A DNA stretch of 64,000 nt, taken from assembly GCF_028282165.1 (NCBI RefSeq), contig NZ_JANQIM010000031.1:1-64000 (forward strand). Reading direction: 5' to 3'. The notes under the pieces are model-generated. The model ran no database searches. It was given only the letters and a program-made list of their open reading frames with translations, and was not told the DNA's origin. This stretch comes from Winogradskyella sp. (GTDB lineage: Bacteria; Bacteroidota; Bacteroidia; Flavobacteriales; Flavobacteriaceae). Within the stretch, counting starts at the first letter, position 1; the number at the start of each line of letters is the position of its first letter. The translations under genes were made by a program, and so were the position numbers. Below, piece by piece: positions 7,885 to 15,490 of the stretch.

Positions 7885-8394
7885 ATGATTAAAAAAACAA
7901 TTTTACTATTTGCCGTATTTTTAACTATTAACAATGTTTTTGCCCAAGAAAATATTGTAAAAGCAGGAGCAATTCTCGGAAATTTAGGGGTTCAATACGA
8001 ACGTTCTCTTTCTAAACACTTCTCTATTATAGGACAAGTAGGATACTCAAATATTACTACTACAGTTGATGATGTTGAATCTAAATCGGATGGAATTGGA
8101 TATTATCTTGAAGGCAGATACTATTTTTCCTCTAAAAAGGATTTAATGGAAGGTTGGCATATTGGACCTTACTATAATAGCATAAACACTAAAGATAACA
8201 ATGATTTAAAAACAAATATTTCTTCATTTGGATTAGCTACAGGTTACCAATGGATATTTGACCATCAGTTAACTTTAGAAATAATCTTTGGTGGAGGAAC
8301 TTTAAATATTGATAGCGACATTCCTGAAATTGAATTTTTGGGAGATATAGGTTTTTTACCTCATTTAGGGTTAACATTAGGATATAACTTTTAA
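7885..8394 (+). CDS. Outer-membrane beta-barrel protein
   Basis: A 169-residue protein. The signal peptide ends at NNVFAQ (residue ~21). The mature part alternates amphipathic strands and glycines and ends LTLGYNF, with a C-terminal aromatic as in outer-membrane barrels. It resembles DUF3575-type or OmpA-barrel-like small porins. Function unknown. Single gene; cassette ends are complementary over 10 of 10 bases (7841-7850 and 8399-8408). Confidence 0.8.
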   Translation: MIKKTILLFAVFLTINNVFAQENIVKAGAILGNLGVQYERSLSKHFSIIGQVGYSNITTTVDDVESKSDGIGYYLEGRYYFSSKKDLMEGWHIGPYYNSINTKDNNDLKTNISSFGLATGYQWIFDHQLTLEIIFGGGTLNIDSDIPEIEFLGDIGFLPHLGLTLGYNF

Positions 8395-8398
8395 AAAC

Positions 8399-8416
8399 AT
8401 TTGCTAACAAACCGTT
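8399..8416 (+). repeat. Collapsed attC-like site 10
   Basis: The outer core ATTTGCTAAC (8399-8408) is followed after only AAACC by the next insertion point G8414|TT. The whole inner stem and loop are missing, as after deletion of a hairpin. The two flanking cassettes could now move only as one unit. Confidence 0.8.
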
Positions 8417-8435
8417 GGGCTTAATTAAAAGTTAG

Positions 8436-9500
8436 ATGAGAGAAGCTATATATCAAATACCGTTGATTTCTGATTTTAATATTAGAAAGGAACTTCTGCT
8501 TTTTGATAAAGTTTATATTCCGAAAACACTAATCGAACAGAAGAAAAGTGCATATGAGAATAATGCATTTCATGACAGAATTGACGAAATGTACGCTGAC
8601 TTAGATTATTTGGTAGATCAAAATCAAGTCGTAATAATAGACTTGGAAAAATCTGTCAAAGAAAATATTGCGTTTTTAACGAATGAATCTAATTTAGAAA
8701 ATATAATAAGTGATTATTCTGACTTAGAAAAAGAGATGCTACAAAAAAGAATAAGTTACCTGTTTAAGAAAATAAAGTTCACAGAAAGCTTTTTATCATT
8801 GAGACCTAAATTAAGGTTCGAAATAAATAAAGCTGTTCCCACAAAAAGAGTGGCTGAAAAACTTCTTACGTATATGTCTTTGAGAGAGAAATATGATTCT
8901 TCTTGTATTGAAATTGCTTCCCTTTTTATAGACACCTGTACTCCAACAAAAATAATGACACCCGTTTTATCTTCAGAAAACTATTTCTTTGAAGCAAATA
9001 AAAAGGGACTGAGATTATTCGAATCACTAGAAGAGCATGAAATAAATTCGATTACATCTACAAATAAAAAGACCGATGTAACGAGCATTATTCTTGGAAA
9101 AATAGCTGTTCCTTCAAAAGATAATTCTCTTCAAGACATATTGGAGTTTAAAGCTGATCAAAATAACATTAGAAAATTGCGAGATCTTAATAGATGGTTT
9201 AGTAAACTAAATTCAAATAATATATCAAGAAGAGAAATTGAAGAAGAAATAGACTATTTGCTTAGTGAATATGAGCGGATACTTAAGATAAACAAATTAA
9301 AATTTAATTATACTAAAACTGAGGTCATTCTAAATATGACATTAGGAACTTTAGAAAAATTATTAACCTTAAAATGGAGCAAGTTAGGCCAAGGGGTTAT
9401 TGACTTTAAAAAGGCTAAAGCAGATTTTGAATTAGCAGAATCTCAAACGAAGGGAAGAGAATTAGCATATTTATATGAAGTTAAAAATAGATTAAAATAA
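8436..9500 (+). CDS. Hypothetical protein, 354 residues (cassette gene)
   Basis: A large soluble protein with no signal peptide. The N-terminus reads LLLFDKVYIPKTLIEQ, followed by long charged helices (residues ~60-130 and ~225-350, with coiled-coil potential). The opening (a strand with FDxVxIP) recalls the DUF6236/RES-like set of mobile-element proteins, but I cannot assign it. It sits behind a collapsed site and has a degenerate 3' site (AGCCAA at 9505). Confidence 0.65.
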   Translation: MREAIYQIPLISDFNIRKELLLFDKVYIPKTLIEQKKSAYENNAFHDRIDEMYADLDYLVDQNQVVIIDLEKSVKENIAFLTNESNLENIISDYSDLEKEMLQKRISYLFKKIKFTESFLSLRPKLRFEINKAVPTKRVAEKLLTYMSLREKYDSSCIEIASLFIDTCTPTKIMTPVLSSENYFFEANKKGLRLFESLEEHEINSITSTNKKTDVTSIILGKIAVPSKDNSLQDILEFKADQNNIRKLRDLNRWFSKLNSNNISRREIEEEIDYLLSEYERILKINKLKFNYTKTEVILNMTLGTLEKLLTLKWSKLGQGVIDFKKAKADFELAESQTKGRELAYLYEVKNRLK

Positions 9501-9554
9501 ACGTAGCCAATACTGACTGCAATTTATCCCTCGACTTCATTGAAACTTCTAGGT

Positions 9555-9770
9555 TTAAAACTTAAAAAAATGTCTCAAAGTAATCCCCAAAGCCATGGAA
9601 ACCTCCATCAAAGAATACACGATCAGATTCACCTTGCCATTCTCTAATTTTTCAATTGCCTGTCGGTCTTTATTACAAGCACGAGTCAAATCAGATTGAC
9701 TCCATCCTTTCTGACTTCTTAATTCAACAATACGCGGACCGACTTTCTTTTTAAGCTGTTCTTTGTTCAC
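9555..9770 (-). CDS. XRE-type helix-turn-helix regulator
   Basis: A 71-residue Cro/C1-type helix-turn-helix: VGPRIVELRSQKGWSQSDL, then AIEKLENGKVN and a final helix (SLMEVSMALGITL). The GTG at 9770 is proposed; the open frame runs back to 9947, but that part is hydrophobic low-complexity sequence that overlaps the antisense SymE-like frame, so I reject it. It is the only minus-strand gene in the first 28 kb. Such short XRE proteins often act as antitoxins, and the overlapping SymE-like remnant is the natural partner candidate. Confidence 0.65.
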   Translation of the reverse strand: MNKEQLKKKVGPRIVELRSQKGWSQSDLTRACNKDRQAIEKLENGKVNLIVYSLMEVSMALGITLRHFFKF

Positions 9771-9791
9771 ATAACAAATGTCAGCAAATAA

Positions 9792-9923
9792 ATTGCTATT
9801 ACCGAAATACAATTGAAGGAAAAATGGTTGAGAGAACTTGGATTTGAAAAGGAAAATGAAATACTGATTGAACAAAAAAAGAAGAAGCTGATTATAACAG
9901 TAAGGGGAGAAAAAATAGCATAA
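9792..9923 (+). pseudogene. SymE-type toxin remnant
   Basis: The + strand frame from 9792 to the TAA at 9923 encodes 43 residues that include IQLKEKWLRELGFEKENEI and KKKLIITVRG. This is the core of SymE toxins (LkGkWLxxaGFxxGxxv, then a LxI strand). There is no ATG and an in-frame TAA at 9789 precedes it, so it is 5'-truncated or uses an unusual start. It lies 22 bases beyond, and divergent from, the XRE gene. Intact SymE proteins are SOS-linked RNA-cleaving or nucleoid-acting toxins. Confidence 0.6.
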
Positions 9924-10100
9924 CAAGGTATAAAGCAAATAGAGCATTCGTGCCTAACCTAAGTTTTGGTGTTCTATCTCGCTCGCAATTTGTATCTTTA
10001 TTCGAGAAAGTAACAAACATAAAAATGGCGCGCTCAAGAAAGTGCTCGATTGAATAGCCAAAGCATTCTAAAACCCGCACTACTCATAGCCGAGACCGTT
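9922..10100 (+). repeat. attC-like cassette site 12
   Basis: The degenerate 5' half is AACAAGGTATAA (9922-9933). The 3' half is clear: ATAGCC (10086-10091), GAGACC, then G10098|TT. The outer core does not match an identifiable cassette start. It also covers the gene-less stretch before the T9SS cargo gene. Confidence 0.65.
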
Positions 10101-10116
10101 AGCAAAATATAAACAA

Positions 10117-10860
10117 ATGAAAAATAGGATTCTAGTTATATTAATAAGCATATCTTTCAATTGCTTTAGCCAAAACCCAGTCTTGTTCGAGAATTATTGG
10201 ATTTTGGAAGATTTAATACTTGACAATGTTAGCCATCTTCCACCAAATAATGATGAGGTAACAAATGTAATATTGGAATTTGATTCCTATGAGCATAATG
10301 GTACAGAATATATTGATTTATCAGGTTATGTCTGCATCAACGCAATTGGAGGGTTAATTGATTTTAATGATATAGATAACACTTTTTCATTTTATGATGG
10401 GCCTAATCAGACATTAGGTCCTACTTGTAGTGTTGGAGAGAATCCAATTTACGAAGAAATGTACTTTAATTTCTTCCATGAGAATTATCAAAATGGAAAT
10501 ACCTTCAACTACACTATAACCATAAACAATGATGATAGTAAAACTTTAGTCATAACTTCATATAATGGTGACCAAGCTATTTATGGCTCTCAAGTTTTAT
10601 CTGTGGACGACAAGGAAACTCATGGCATTTCTTTATACTATAATTCTAGAACGGAATCTATTGAATTAGATTGCAAAAATCAGTTGAAGTCTATTTCAGT
10701 CATGATGTATAACTCTCTGGGTAAAAAAGTATTAGATTTCAATGGGAATAACGTAAAAAACACAAGTATAAAACTTAATGACCTTAGCAACGATGTATAC
10801 TTTGTTACATTGCAATATGATAATGGTCAGTTGATTAGAAAAAAAATAATTAAATATTAG
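10117..10860 (+). CDS. Exported protein with type IX secretion C-terminal sorting domain
   Basis: A 247-residue protein. The signal peptide ends near NCFSQ (residue ~19). The last ~75 residues form a type A Por-secretion sorting domain: VMMYNSLGKKVLDF, then IKLNDLSNDVYFVTLQ and a basic IRKKIIKY tail. The middle resembles small secreted proteins of the HslJ-like class (YWILEDL near the start) but is not certain. It is secreted through the T9SS pathway of Bacteroidota. The cassette ends are complementary over 10/10 bases (GTTAGCAAAA and TTTTGCTAAC). Confidence 0.85.
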   Translation: MKNRILVILISISFNCFSQNPVLFENYWILEDLILDNVSHLPPNNDEVTNVILEFDSYEHNGTEYIDLSGYVCINAIGGLIDFNDIDNTFSFYDGPNQTLGPTCSVGENPIYEEMYFNFFHENYQNGNTFNYTITINNDDSKTLVITSYNGDQAIYGSQVLSVDDKETHGISLYYNSRTESIELDCKNQLKSISVMMYNSLGKKVLDFNGNNVKNTSIKLNDLSNDVYFVTLQYDNGQLIRKKIIKY

Positions 10861-10880
10861 ATATTATTACAGTGGGATTC

Positions 10881-10948
10881 TTTTGCTAACAATGGCTATA
10901 AATCATTCTGAAGATAACTGTCATAACGAAATCATAGCCTGGACCGTT
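10881..10948 (+). repeat. attC-like cassette site 13 (compact)
   Basis: The outer core TTTTGCTAAC (10881-10890) is the exact complement of its cassette start (10098-10107). The inner arms are GGCTAT (10894-10899) and ATAGCC (10934-10939). It ends GGACC G10946|TT. At 68 bp with a ~34-base loop it is the clearest minimal site in the window. Confidence 0.9.
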
Positions 10949-10965
10949 GCACCCAATTTAAGAAA

Positions 10966-11463
10966 ATGCAGAAAAGGAATCAAATTTTCGGATTTTTAAT
11001 ATTAACACTTTTAATGAGCTGTCAATATGACCCATATGCTCATAAATATACAATTATAGAACCAAAAGAATCTGACCTAATTGGAACTTACGCATTTGAA
11101 AAACAAACTATCGATTATGACATTGCCGAATTTAAAGACTCAATGAATAATCGAATAGTTATCCCGAAAATAGGAATCAATTCAAACGGAACTTATAAAG
11201 TCGTGAACTTTCCGGTTTTTGAGAATTTGATGAATCCTACTTTTACTGGATTAATCACTAATACGGGGAAATGGAATAAAACAACCATCGGTGCAGTTAG
11301 AGATGAAACTGGAGAACTAAAAAATATTTGGGGAATGTATTTCGACCAACTTCCTGAGGCATCTAAATATATGGGTCTAATGAACAAAGAATATCCTTAT
11401 GAATTGATATTTGTATTTGGAGATCCAGATGAAGGAAATGTGATGATATTTAAAAAAGAATAA
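10966..11463 (+). CDS. Hypothetical lipoprotein (cassette gene)
   Basis: A 165-residue lipoprotein with lipobox LMSC (Cys19). The mature protein is beta-rich with GTYAFEKQ and a NGTYKVVN motif, a lipocalin-like calycin pattern common in uncharacterised Bacteroidota lipoproteins. Single gene; its cassette start (GTTGCACC) and end (ATTACAAC) match poorly, so the cassette or its site has been exchanged. Confidence 0.75.
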   Translation: MQKRNQIFGFLILTLLMSCQYDPYAHKYTIIEPKESDLIGTYAFEKQTIDYDIAEFKDSMNNRIVIPKIGINSNGTYKVVNFPVFENLMNPTFTGLITNTGKWNKTTIGAVRDETGELKNIWGMYFDQLPEASKYMGLMNKEYPYELIFVFGDPDEGNVMIFKKE

Positions 11464-11471
11464 AAAAATGC

Positions 11472-11551
11472 ATTACAACAATGTATAACCACAATTTGCT
11501 AACGCCAGTTCGTTGCACTCCTGTAACAACGAAATCATTACCAAAACCGTA
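11472..11551 (+). repeat. attC-like cassette site 14
   Basis: The outer core is ATTACAAC (11472-11479) and the 5' inner arm GTATAACC (11483-11490). The 3' side is ATCATTACCAAAACC followed by GTA (11549), so the inner stem pairs poorly. About 80 bp. Confidence 0.65.
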
Positions 11552-11572
11552 GTATGTAATTTAAACAATATC

Positions 11573-12163
11573 ATGAAACAAAAATTATTATTGACATTTA
11601 TATTGATTTTTACAATCAAATCATTTTCCCAGAATTCAAAATTTAGTGTTGAAGCCAATTATCCAATTGCGATTGGGGATAATTTCTTAGGTCAAAATTA
11701 TAACGGACTGATTGACTTGGGAGCTAAATACTTGTTTTCTGAAAATGAAATTATAAATATCGGAGTCTCATTAAATGTTGGATTCTTTCAAAACACGAAA
11801 TCTGGTGCCACTGATTTAAATCAACTTTTTGATGTTAAAATTTTACCTATACAACCTCGCATTTTTGCAGAGTTTAATATTCCGAATTTAGAAAAACTTC
11901 ATCCTCAAATTGGAATAGGATATTCAATACTTATTTATAACGCAGAATGGGCGGACAATCGAGAAGCGGAATTGCCTGCTGACATTGATGATAATGAGAA
12001 TGGATTTAATTTTAATGTCGGTCTATCGTACGATATAACCAACACATTATTTGTACTAGCACAATATGATTTTATTAAAATCGGTGTAGAGGGCGGAGTT
12101 CCTGATTCAAGTTACAATACAAATTTAAATATATTGAAATTTGGAATTGGATTAAGAATATAG
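11573..12163 (+). CDS. Outer-membrane beta-barrel protein
   Basis: A 196-residue protein. The ATG at 11573 is chosen because the signal peptide (LLLTFILIFTIKSFSQ) starts there; the frame is open upstream only through the cassette site. The mature part has repeating amphipathic strands and a C-terminal GIGLRI strand. It is a predicted small outer-membrane barrel of unknown function. Confidence 0.78.
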   Translation: MKQKLLLTFILIFTIKSFSQNSKFSVEANYPIAIGDNFLGQNYNGLIDLGAKYLFSENEIINIGVSLNVGFFQNTKSGATDLNQLFDVKILPIQPRIFAEFNIPNLEKLHPQIGIGYSILIYNAEWADNREAELPADIDDNENGFNFNVGLSYDITNTLFVLAQYDFIKIGVEGGVPDSSYNTNLNILKFGIGLRI

Positions 12164-12171
12164 AACACTAC

Positions 12172-12236
12172 CTATAACAATGGCTATAATTCTTCTTGAC
12201 GATGACTGTTAGGACGAAATCATAGCCGAGACCGTT
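12172..12236 (+). repeat. attC-like cassette site 15 (compact)
   Basis: The outer core is CTATAAC (12172-12178). The inner arms GGCTAT (12182-12187) and ATAGCC (12222-12227) pair exactly. It ends CCGAGACC G12234|TT. About 65 bp; outer complementarity to the cassette start (GTAGTATG) is weak. Confidence 0.75.
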
Positions 12237-12258
12237 GTAGCAAATTTGAAAAAAACTT

Positions 12259-12939
12259 ATGATTAAAGCATTAATTCGAAAAATATATAGGAAAGTAAAA
12301 TCACTAATTAGATATTTCAAAATTCGAAATAAACCAAAAGTATTCTGTATTGGTCAAAATAAAACAGGAACAACCAGTATGGCAAAAATCTTCCAACTGT
12401 TGGACATGCCTGTTGGAAATCAAAGAAAAGCTGAATTATTAGCCATAGACGTTTTAAATGGAAACTATGACGCGTTTTTTAAATATGTAAAGAATAAAGG
12501 ATTAGCATTTCAGGATGTCCCTTTCTCCAAACCAAACATCTACAAAATATTAGATAAGAAATTTCCAGATAGTAAATTTATTCTAACGATTAGAGATTCT
12601 CCAGAAATTTGGTATAATTCCCTAATTAAATTCCATGCCAAACTTTTTGGAAATGGTGAGATCCCTAAAAAATCGGACTTAATTAAAGCTAAATATGTTT
12701 ACCCAGGCTGGATGTGGGAAATGAATCGTTTAAACTACAAAACCCCTGAGGAAGATATCTATAATAAGAAAATACTAATTAAACAACATATAGACTACAA
12801 TAACGACGTGATTGATTACTTTAAAGATCAACCAGAAAAATTATTAGTAGTAAATCTTAAAGAGAAAAATGCGGCTGAAAAAATATCCAACTTTTTACAG
12901 AAAAAGTTGGATACAATTCCTTGGGAAAACAAAACTTAA
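12259..12939 (+). CDS. Sulfotransferase family protein
   Basis: A 226-residue protein. G32-QNKTGTTS40 is the 5'-phosphosulfate loop of PAPS-dependent sulfotransferases, and FILTIRDSPEIWYNS (residues ~107-121) gives the 3'-phosphate-binding Arg and Ser. The layout fits the Sulfotransfer_4-like group, cytoplasmic with a basic N-terminus that may lie on the membrane. The acceptor is unknown; lipids or surface glycans are usual. Cassette ends pair at 7 of 8 positions. Confidence 0.82.
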   Translation: MIKALIRKIYRKVKSLIRYFKIRNKPKVFCIGQNKTGTTSMAKIFQLLDMPVGNQRKAELLAIDVLNGNYDAFFKYVKNKGLAFQDVPFSKPNIYKILDKKFPDSKFILTIRDSPEIWYNSLIKFHAKLFGNGEIPKKSDLIKAKYVYPGWMWEMNRLNYKTPEEDIYNKKILIKQHIDYNNDVIDYFKDQPEKLLVVNLKEKNAAEKISNFLQKKLDTIPWENKT

Positions 12940-12947
12940 AAATATTG

Positions 12948-13098
12948 GCTGCAACACTGTATATAGTAAATAGAGCGTTCGGTGGTTTTAAAAAAGTTCA
13001 GTATTGTTTAACAACACCGCCAAATCGTTGATTTGGTTCAGTGTAAACCCGAAAGTTTATAGCTTTCAACTGCCCTAAATGCCATATACTAACTATTA
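12948..13098 (+). repeat. attC-like cassette site 16 (degenerate)
   Basis: The outer core GCTGCAAC (12948-12955) is the near complement of its cassette start GTTGTAGC (12234-12241). A 5' arm CTGTATAT and a 3' CCATATAC (13082-13089) remain, but the G|TT triplet is not conserved. Confidence 0.6.
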
Positions 13099-13118
13099 AA
13101 AGTAATTTGAAAAGACCA

Positions 13119-13625
13119 ATGAATAGTAGGTTTATAATAGAATTATTTGACGAACCAAAAGGCAAAGCACTCCCGATACACTACAAAACATTGGAATACT
13201 TTGAGAATTTTGTAATGGAAAATATACTCTCGAAATTTAAAGTTATTCTGAATAGTAAATGGACTCATAATTTCGGAATATTCTTTAACGCGATTGATTA
13301 TAAAAATGTCCCAAAATATGTAACTTTTGACGGAGTTGAAAAAAGTTTAGTAATTCTTCCGCCAAATTCCTTTTCAAAAGAATCGGTAAAAGCATATTCA
13401 GTACAATTTTTTGTCTCTAAAATAAAAGACAATCCGAAAGGAGAGTTTATTGGGTTTTGTGAAATGATGTTAGATTTTATAGAAACTTTTTTTGTACTGA
13501 ATTACAAAAAAATAAGTGAATCTGACTTTATAGATATCCGAAAGAAAGTTGATTGGGACTATTTAAAAGCTATCAAATATCCAGCAGATTTGAAAGACCA
13601 ACATTTCGTCGGAAAAACAAAATAA
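13119..13625 (+). CDS. Hypothetical cytoplasmic protein (cassette gene)
   Basis: A 168-residue soluble protein from the ATG at 13119. A TTG at 13107 is possible, but the TTTGAAAA around it recurs in the leaders of other cassettes, so ATG is preferred. Mixed alpha/beta, unrecognised; size and composition are like bacterial immunity or stress proteins. No function assigned. Confidence 0.7.
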   Translation: MNSRFIIELFDEPKGKALPIHYKTLEYFENFVMENILSKFKVILNSKWTHNFGIFFNAIDYKNVPKYVTFDGVEKSLVILPPNSFSKESVKAYSVQFFVSKIKDNPKGEFIGFCEMMLDFIETFFVLNYKKISESDFIDIRKKVDWDYLKAIKYPADLKDQHFVGKTK

Positions 13626-13641
13626 AGTTAATAAAAAACGG

Positions 13642-13752
13642 TTTACAACAATGGCTATAATTACTAATGCCAGTTAGCTGCGCTCAGTGCAGGCTCAAGC
13701 GAGTACTCCCAATAGCTATGGAACACGCAACGAAATCATAGCCAAAGCCGTT
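13642..13752 (+). repeat. attC-like cassette site 17
   Basis: The outer core is TTTACAAC (13642-13649). The inner arms GGCTAT (13653-13658) and ATAGCC (13738-13743) pair exactly. The loop contains CCCAATAGCTATGG, a decayed copy of the CCCGATAGCTATCGGG palindrome. It ends at G13750|TT. Confidence 0.8.
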
Positions 13753-13817
13753 GGCAAATATTTGAGTAGCGTAACGATTCCATAGTTAAATCGTCTAGAA
13801 AGAAACTCATTTTATTT

Positions 13818-14480
13818 ATGAACACAAAAACATTTCAAAAAGTTGGTGGTTTCAGCTCAATTTCACTTGGATTAATCTATATCCTAGCGTTTATAGTTTA
13901 TGGTGGAATATTGGAATACCCAAATGCCAACGCAACAGACACCGAAAGATTAAATTTTTTGTCTGACAACTATATAGTTCTATCAACAATAAACTTAATA
14001 AGCTATGTCCTATTTGGAATTTTACTTGCCGTATTAGTTGTTTCGATACACCAGAGAATAAAAGATTATTTGCCCAACCTTTCGATACTAACCTCTATCT
14101 TCGGAATAATCTGGGTTGGCTTGGTCATAGCCAGTGGAATGATTGCAAATATTGGACTCAATTCTGTAATTGAAATTGGAATTGATGAACCACAAAAGGC
14201 AATGTCAATCTGGTCAAGTGTTGGTATTGTTTCAGAAGGACTTGGTGGAGGCAACGAAATTGTTGGAGGAATTTGGGTATTACTTTTAAGTATAGTAACC
14301 TTTAAAGATTCGTTTTTATCAAAATCACTGAACATTTTAGGTTTTCTTGTTGGGTTTGCTGGCATACTAACCATTTTACCTATTGACTTATTCAAAGAGA
14401 TTTTTGGAATTAGTCAGATTATTTGGTTTATATGGATTGGAATATCAATGATTCGTAAACCACTAAAGAACGTCGAATAA
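13818..14480 (+). CDS. DUF4386-like integral membrane protein
   Basis: A 220-residue protein with about six membrane helices. The start GGFSSISLGLIYILAF, a central IWSSVGIVSEGLGGGNEI loop and a closing helix pair fit the DUF4386 family pattern (membrane proteins of unknown function). Single gene of its cassette. Confidence 0.75.
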   Translation: MNTKTFQKVGGFSSISLGLIYILAFIVYGGILEYPNANATDTERLNFLSDNYIVLSTINLISYVLFGILLAVLVVSIHQRIKDYLPNLSILTSIFGIIWVGLVIASGMIANIGLNSVIEIGIDEPQKAMSIWSSVGIVSEGLGGGNEIVGGIWVLLLSIVTFKDSFLSKSLNILGFLVGFAGILTILPIDLFKEIFGISQIIWFIWIGISMIRKPLKNVE

Positions 14481-14485
14481 AAACG

Positions 14486-14619
14486 TTTGCGGACAATAGT
14501 TATGATTCATTGCTGCTTTTGACTAGCTCAAAATTTTATATAACTTTACAAAACTTGATTTCTACGGTGGAAAATCCGCTGGATTTTCAACACGCAACGG
14601 AAGATTATATAAAACCGTT
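14486..14619 (+). repeat. attC-like cassette site 18
   Basis: The outer core TTTGCGGAC (14486-14494) matches the cassette start GTTGGCAAA at 7 of 9 positions. The inner arms are decayed (AGTTATGATT against AAGATTATAT). The loop shares ATTTCTACGGT-GGAAAATCC with sites 6 and 7. It ends AAAACC G14617|TT. Confidence 0.7.
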
Positions 14620-14666
14620 GGCAGTAATTACTAAAATGCATTTCCAAAGAAAATTCAAATTAAAAT

Positions 14667-15296
14667 ATGAGCATGATAAAACGAAATAAGTCTTTAATCA
14701 TAACTGGAATTTTGACAATTCTTTTATCAATCGAATCTTATGCTCAAAAGGCTACTATTGAACAAGATTCTGTACAGATTGAATTTATCAAGAACGATAA
14801 ATTAAAAAATAAGTATCCGAAAACTTACATCGATAAATTATCCAATGGTTTTAGAATTACCGTTTTAGAGGTGGATATAAAAAATATTGACCTTAAAAAA
14901 GGAAAATTTGATCCCAATAAATTTTATCTCATTAGCGAAAAACCCAAATTTCAATATCGCCCATTAGATATTTTTATTGCAGATGATAAGAATGAGTATT
15001 CCCGATTTGATTTGGTGACTAAAAAGAAGCCAAAGGCAACAAGTAAAATGCAGGAAACGTATGACCCAAATATTAAGGATACTTATTTGGACTACAAAAT
15101 TGATGGTGTAAGCGGAATAAAGATTCCAATAAATTTAGGCAGTGCAGAATTTCCAGATAAACACGTATTTCACTTTAAACCAAAAGCTATAAATGACAGC
15201 AGAATCCTGATATATTTTTATCTTTCATCTGACTTTATAAAAAGTGGAACATTGTATTATGGAAATGAGAAAATTACCGAAACTAAACTAAAATAA
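14667..15296 (+). CDS. Exported hypothetical protein (cassette gene)
   Basis: A 209-residue protein with a signal peptide ending at ESYAQ (residue ~27). The mature part is lysine-rich and beta-rich with an immunoglobulin-like strand spacing near residues 60-200. Unrecognised; predicted periplasmic. Cassette ends are complementary over 10 of 10 bases. Confidence 0.7.
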   Translation: MSMIKRNKSLIITGILTILLSIESYAQKATIEQDSVQIEFIKNDKLKNKYPKTYIDKLSNGFRITVLEVDIKNIDLKKGKFDPNKFYLISEKPKFQYRPLDIFIADDKNEYSRFDLVTKKKPKATSKMQETYDPNIKDTYLDYKIDGVSGIKIPINLGSAEFPDKHVFHFKPKAINDSRILIYFYLSSDFIKSGTLYYGNEKITETKLK

Positions 15297-15312
15297 TTAC
15301 CTATAAAATAAC

Positions 15313-15460
15313 TACTGCCAACAATGGCCATAAGTAAAGGTGCCTTCTTGCCTAGTCTTCGACAAGCTTAGGTCATCGCTTCTGCAAATCCACAAGGATT
15401 TTACTAGCACCAGTTCACTATGCTCGTGTCAGTTTTGTTTGTACTTGCAACAATTGAATT
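15313..15460 (+). repeat. attC-like cassette site 19 (3' half lost)
   Basis: The outer core TACTGCCAAC (15313-15322) is the exact complement of its cassette start (14617-14626). The 5' inner arm is GGCCAT (15326-15331). The loop contains a CTTCGACAAGCTTAGGTCATC-type dispersed repeat. No 3' arm or GTT is recognisable before the next gene. Confidence 0.7.
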
Positions 15461-15490
15461 TTACTTCAGTCTTTATTGAAAATTCAACAA

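Noticed and set aside
9771..9947. N-terminal extension of the XRE gene
   Set aside because: The extension is hydrophobic low-complexity sequence, is antisense to the SymE-like frame and reaches into the next cassette site.
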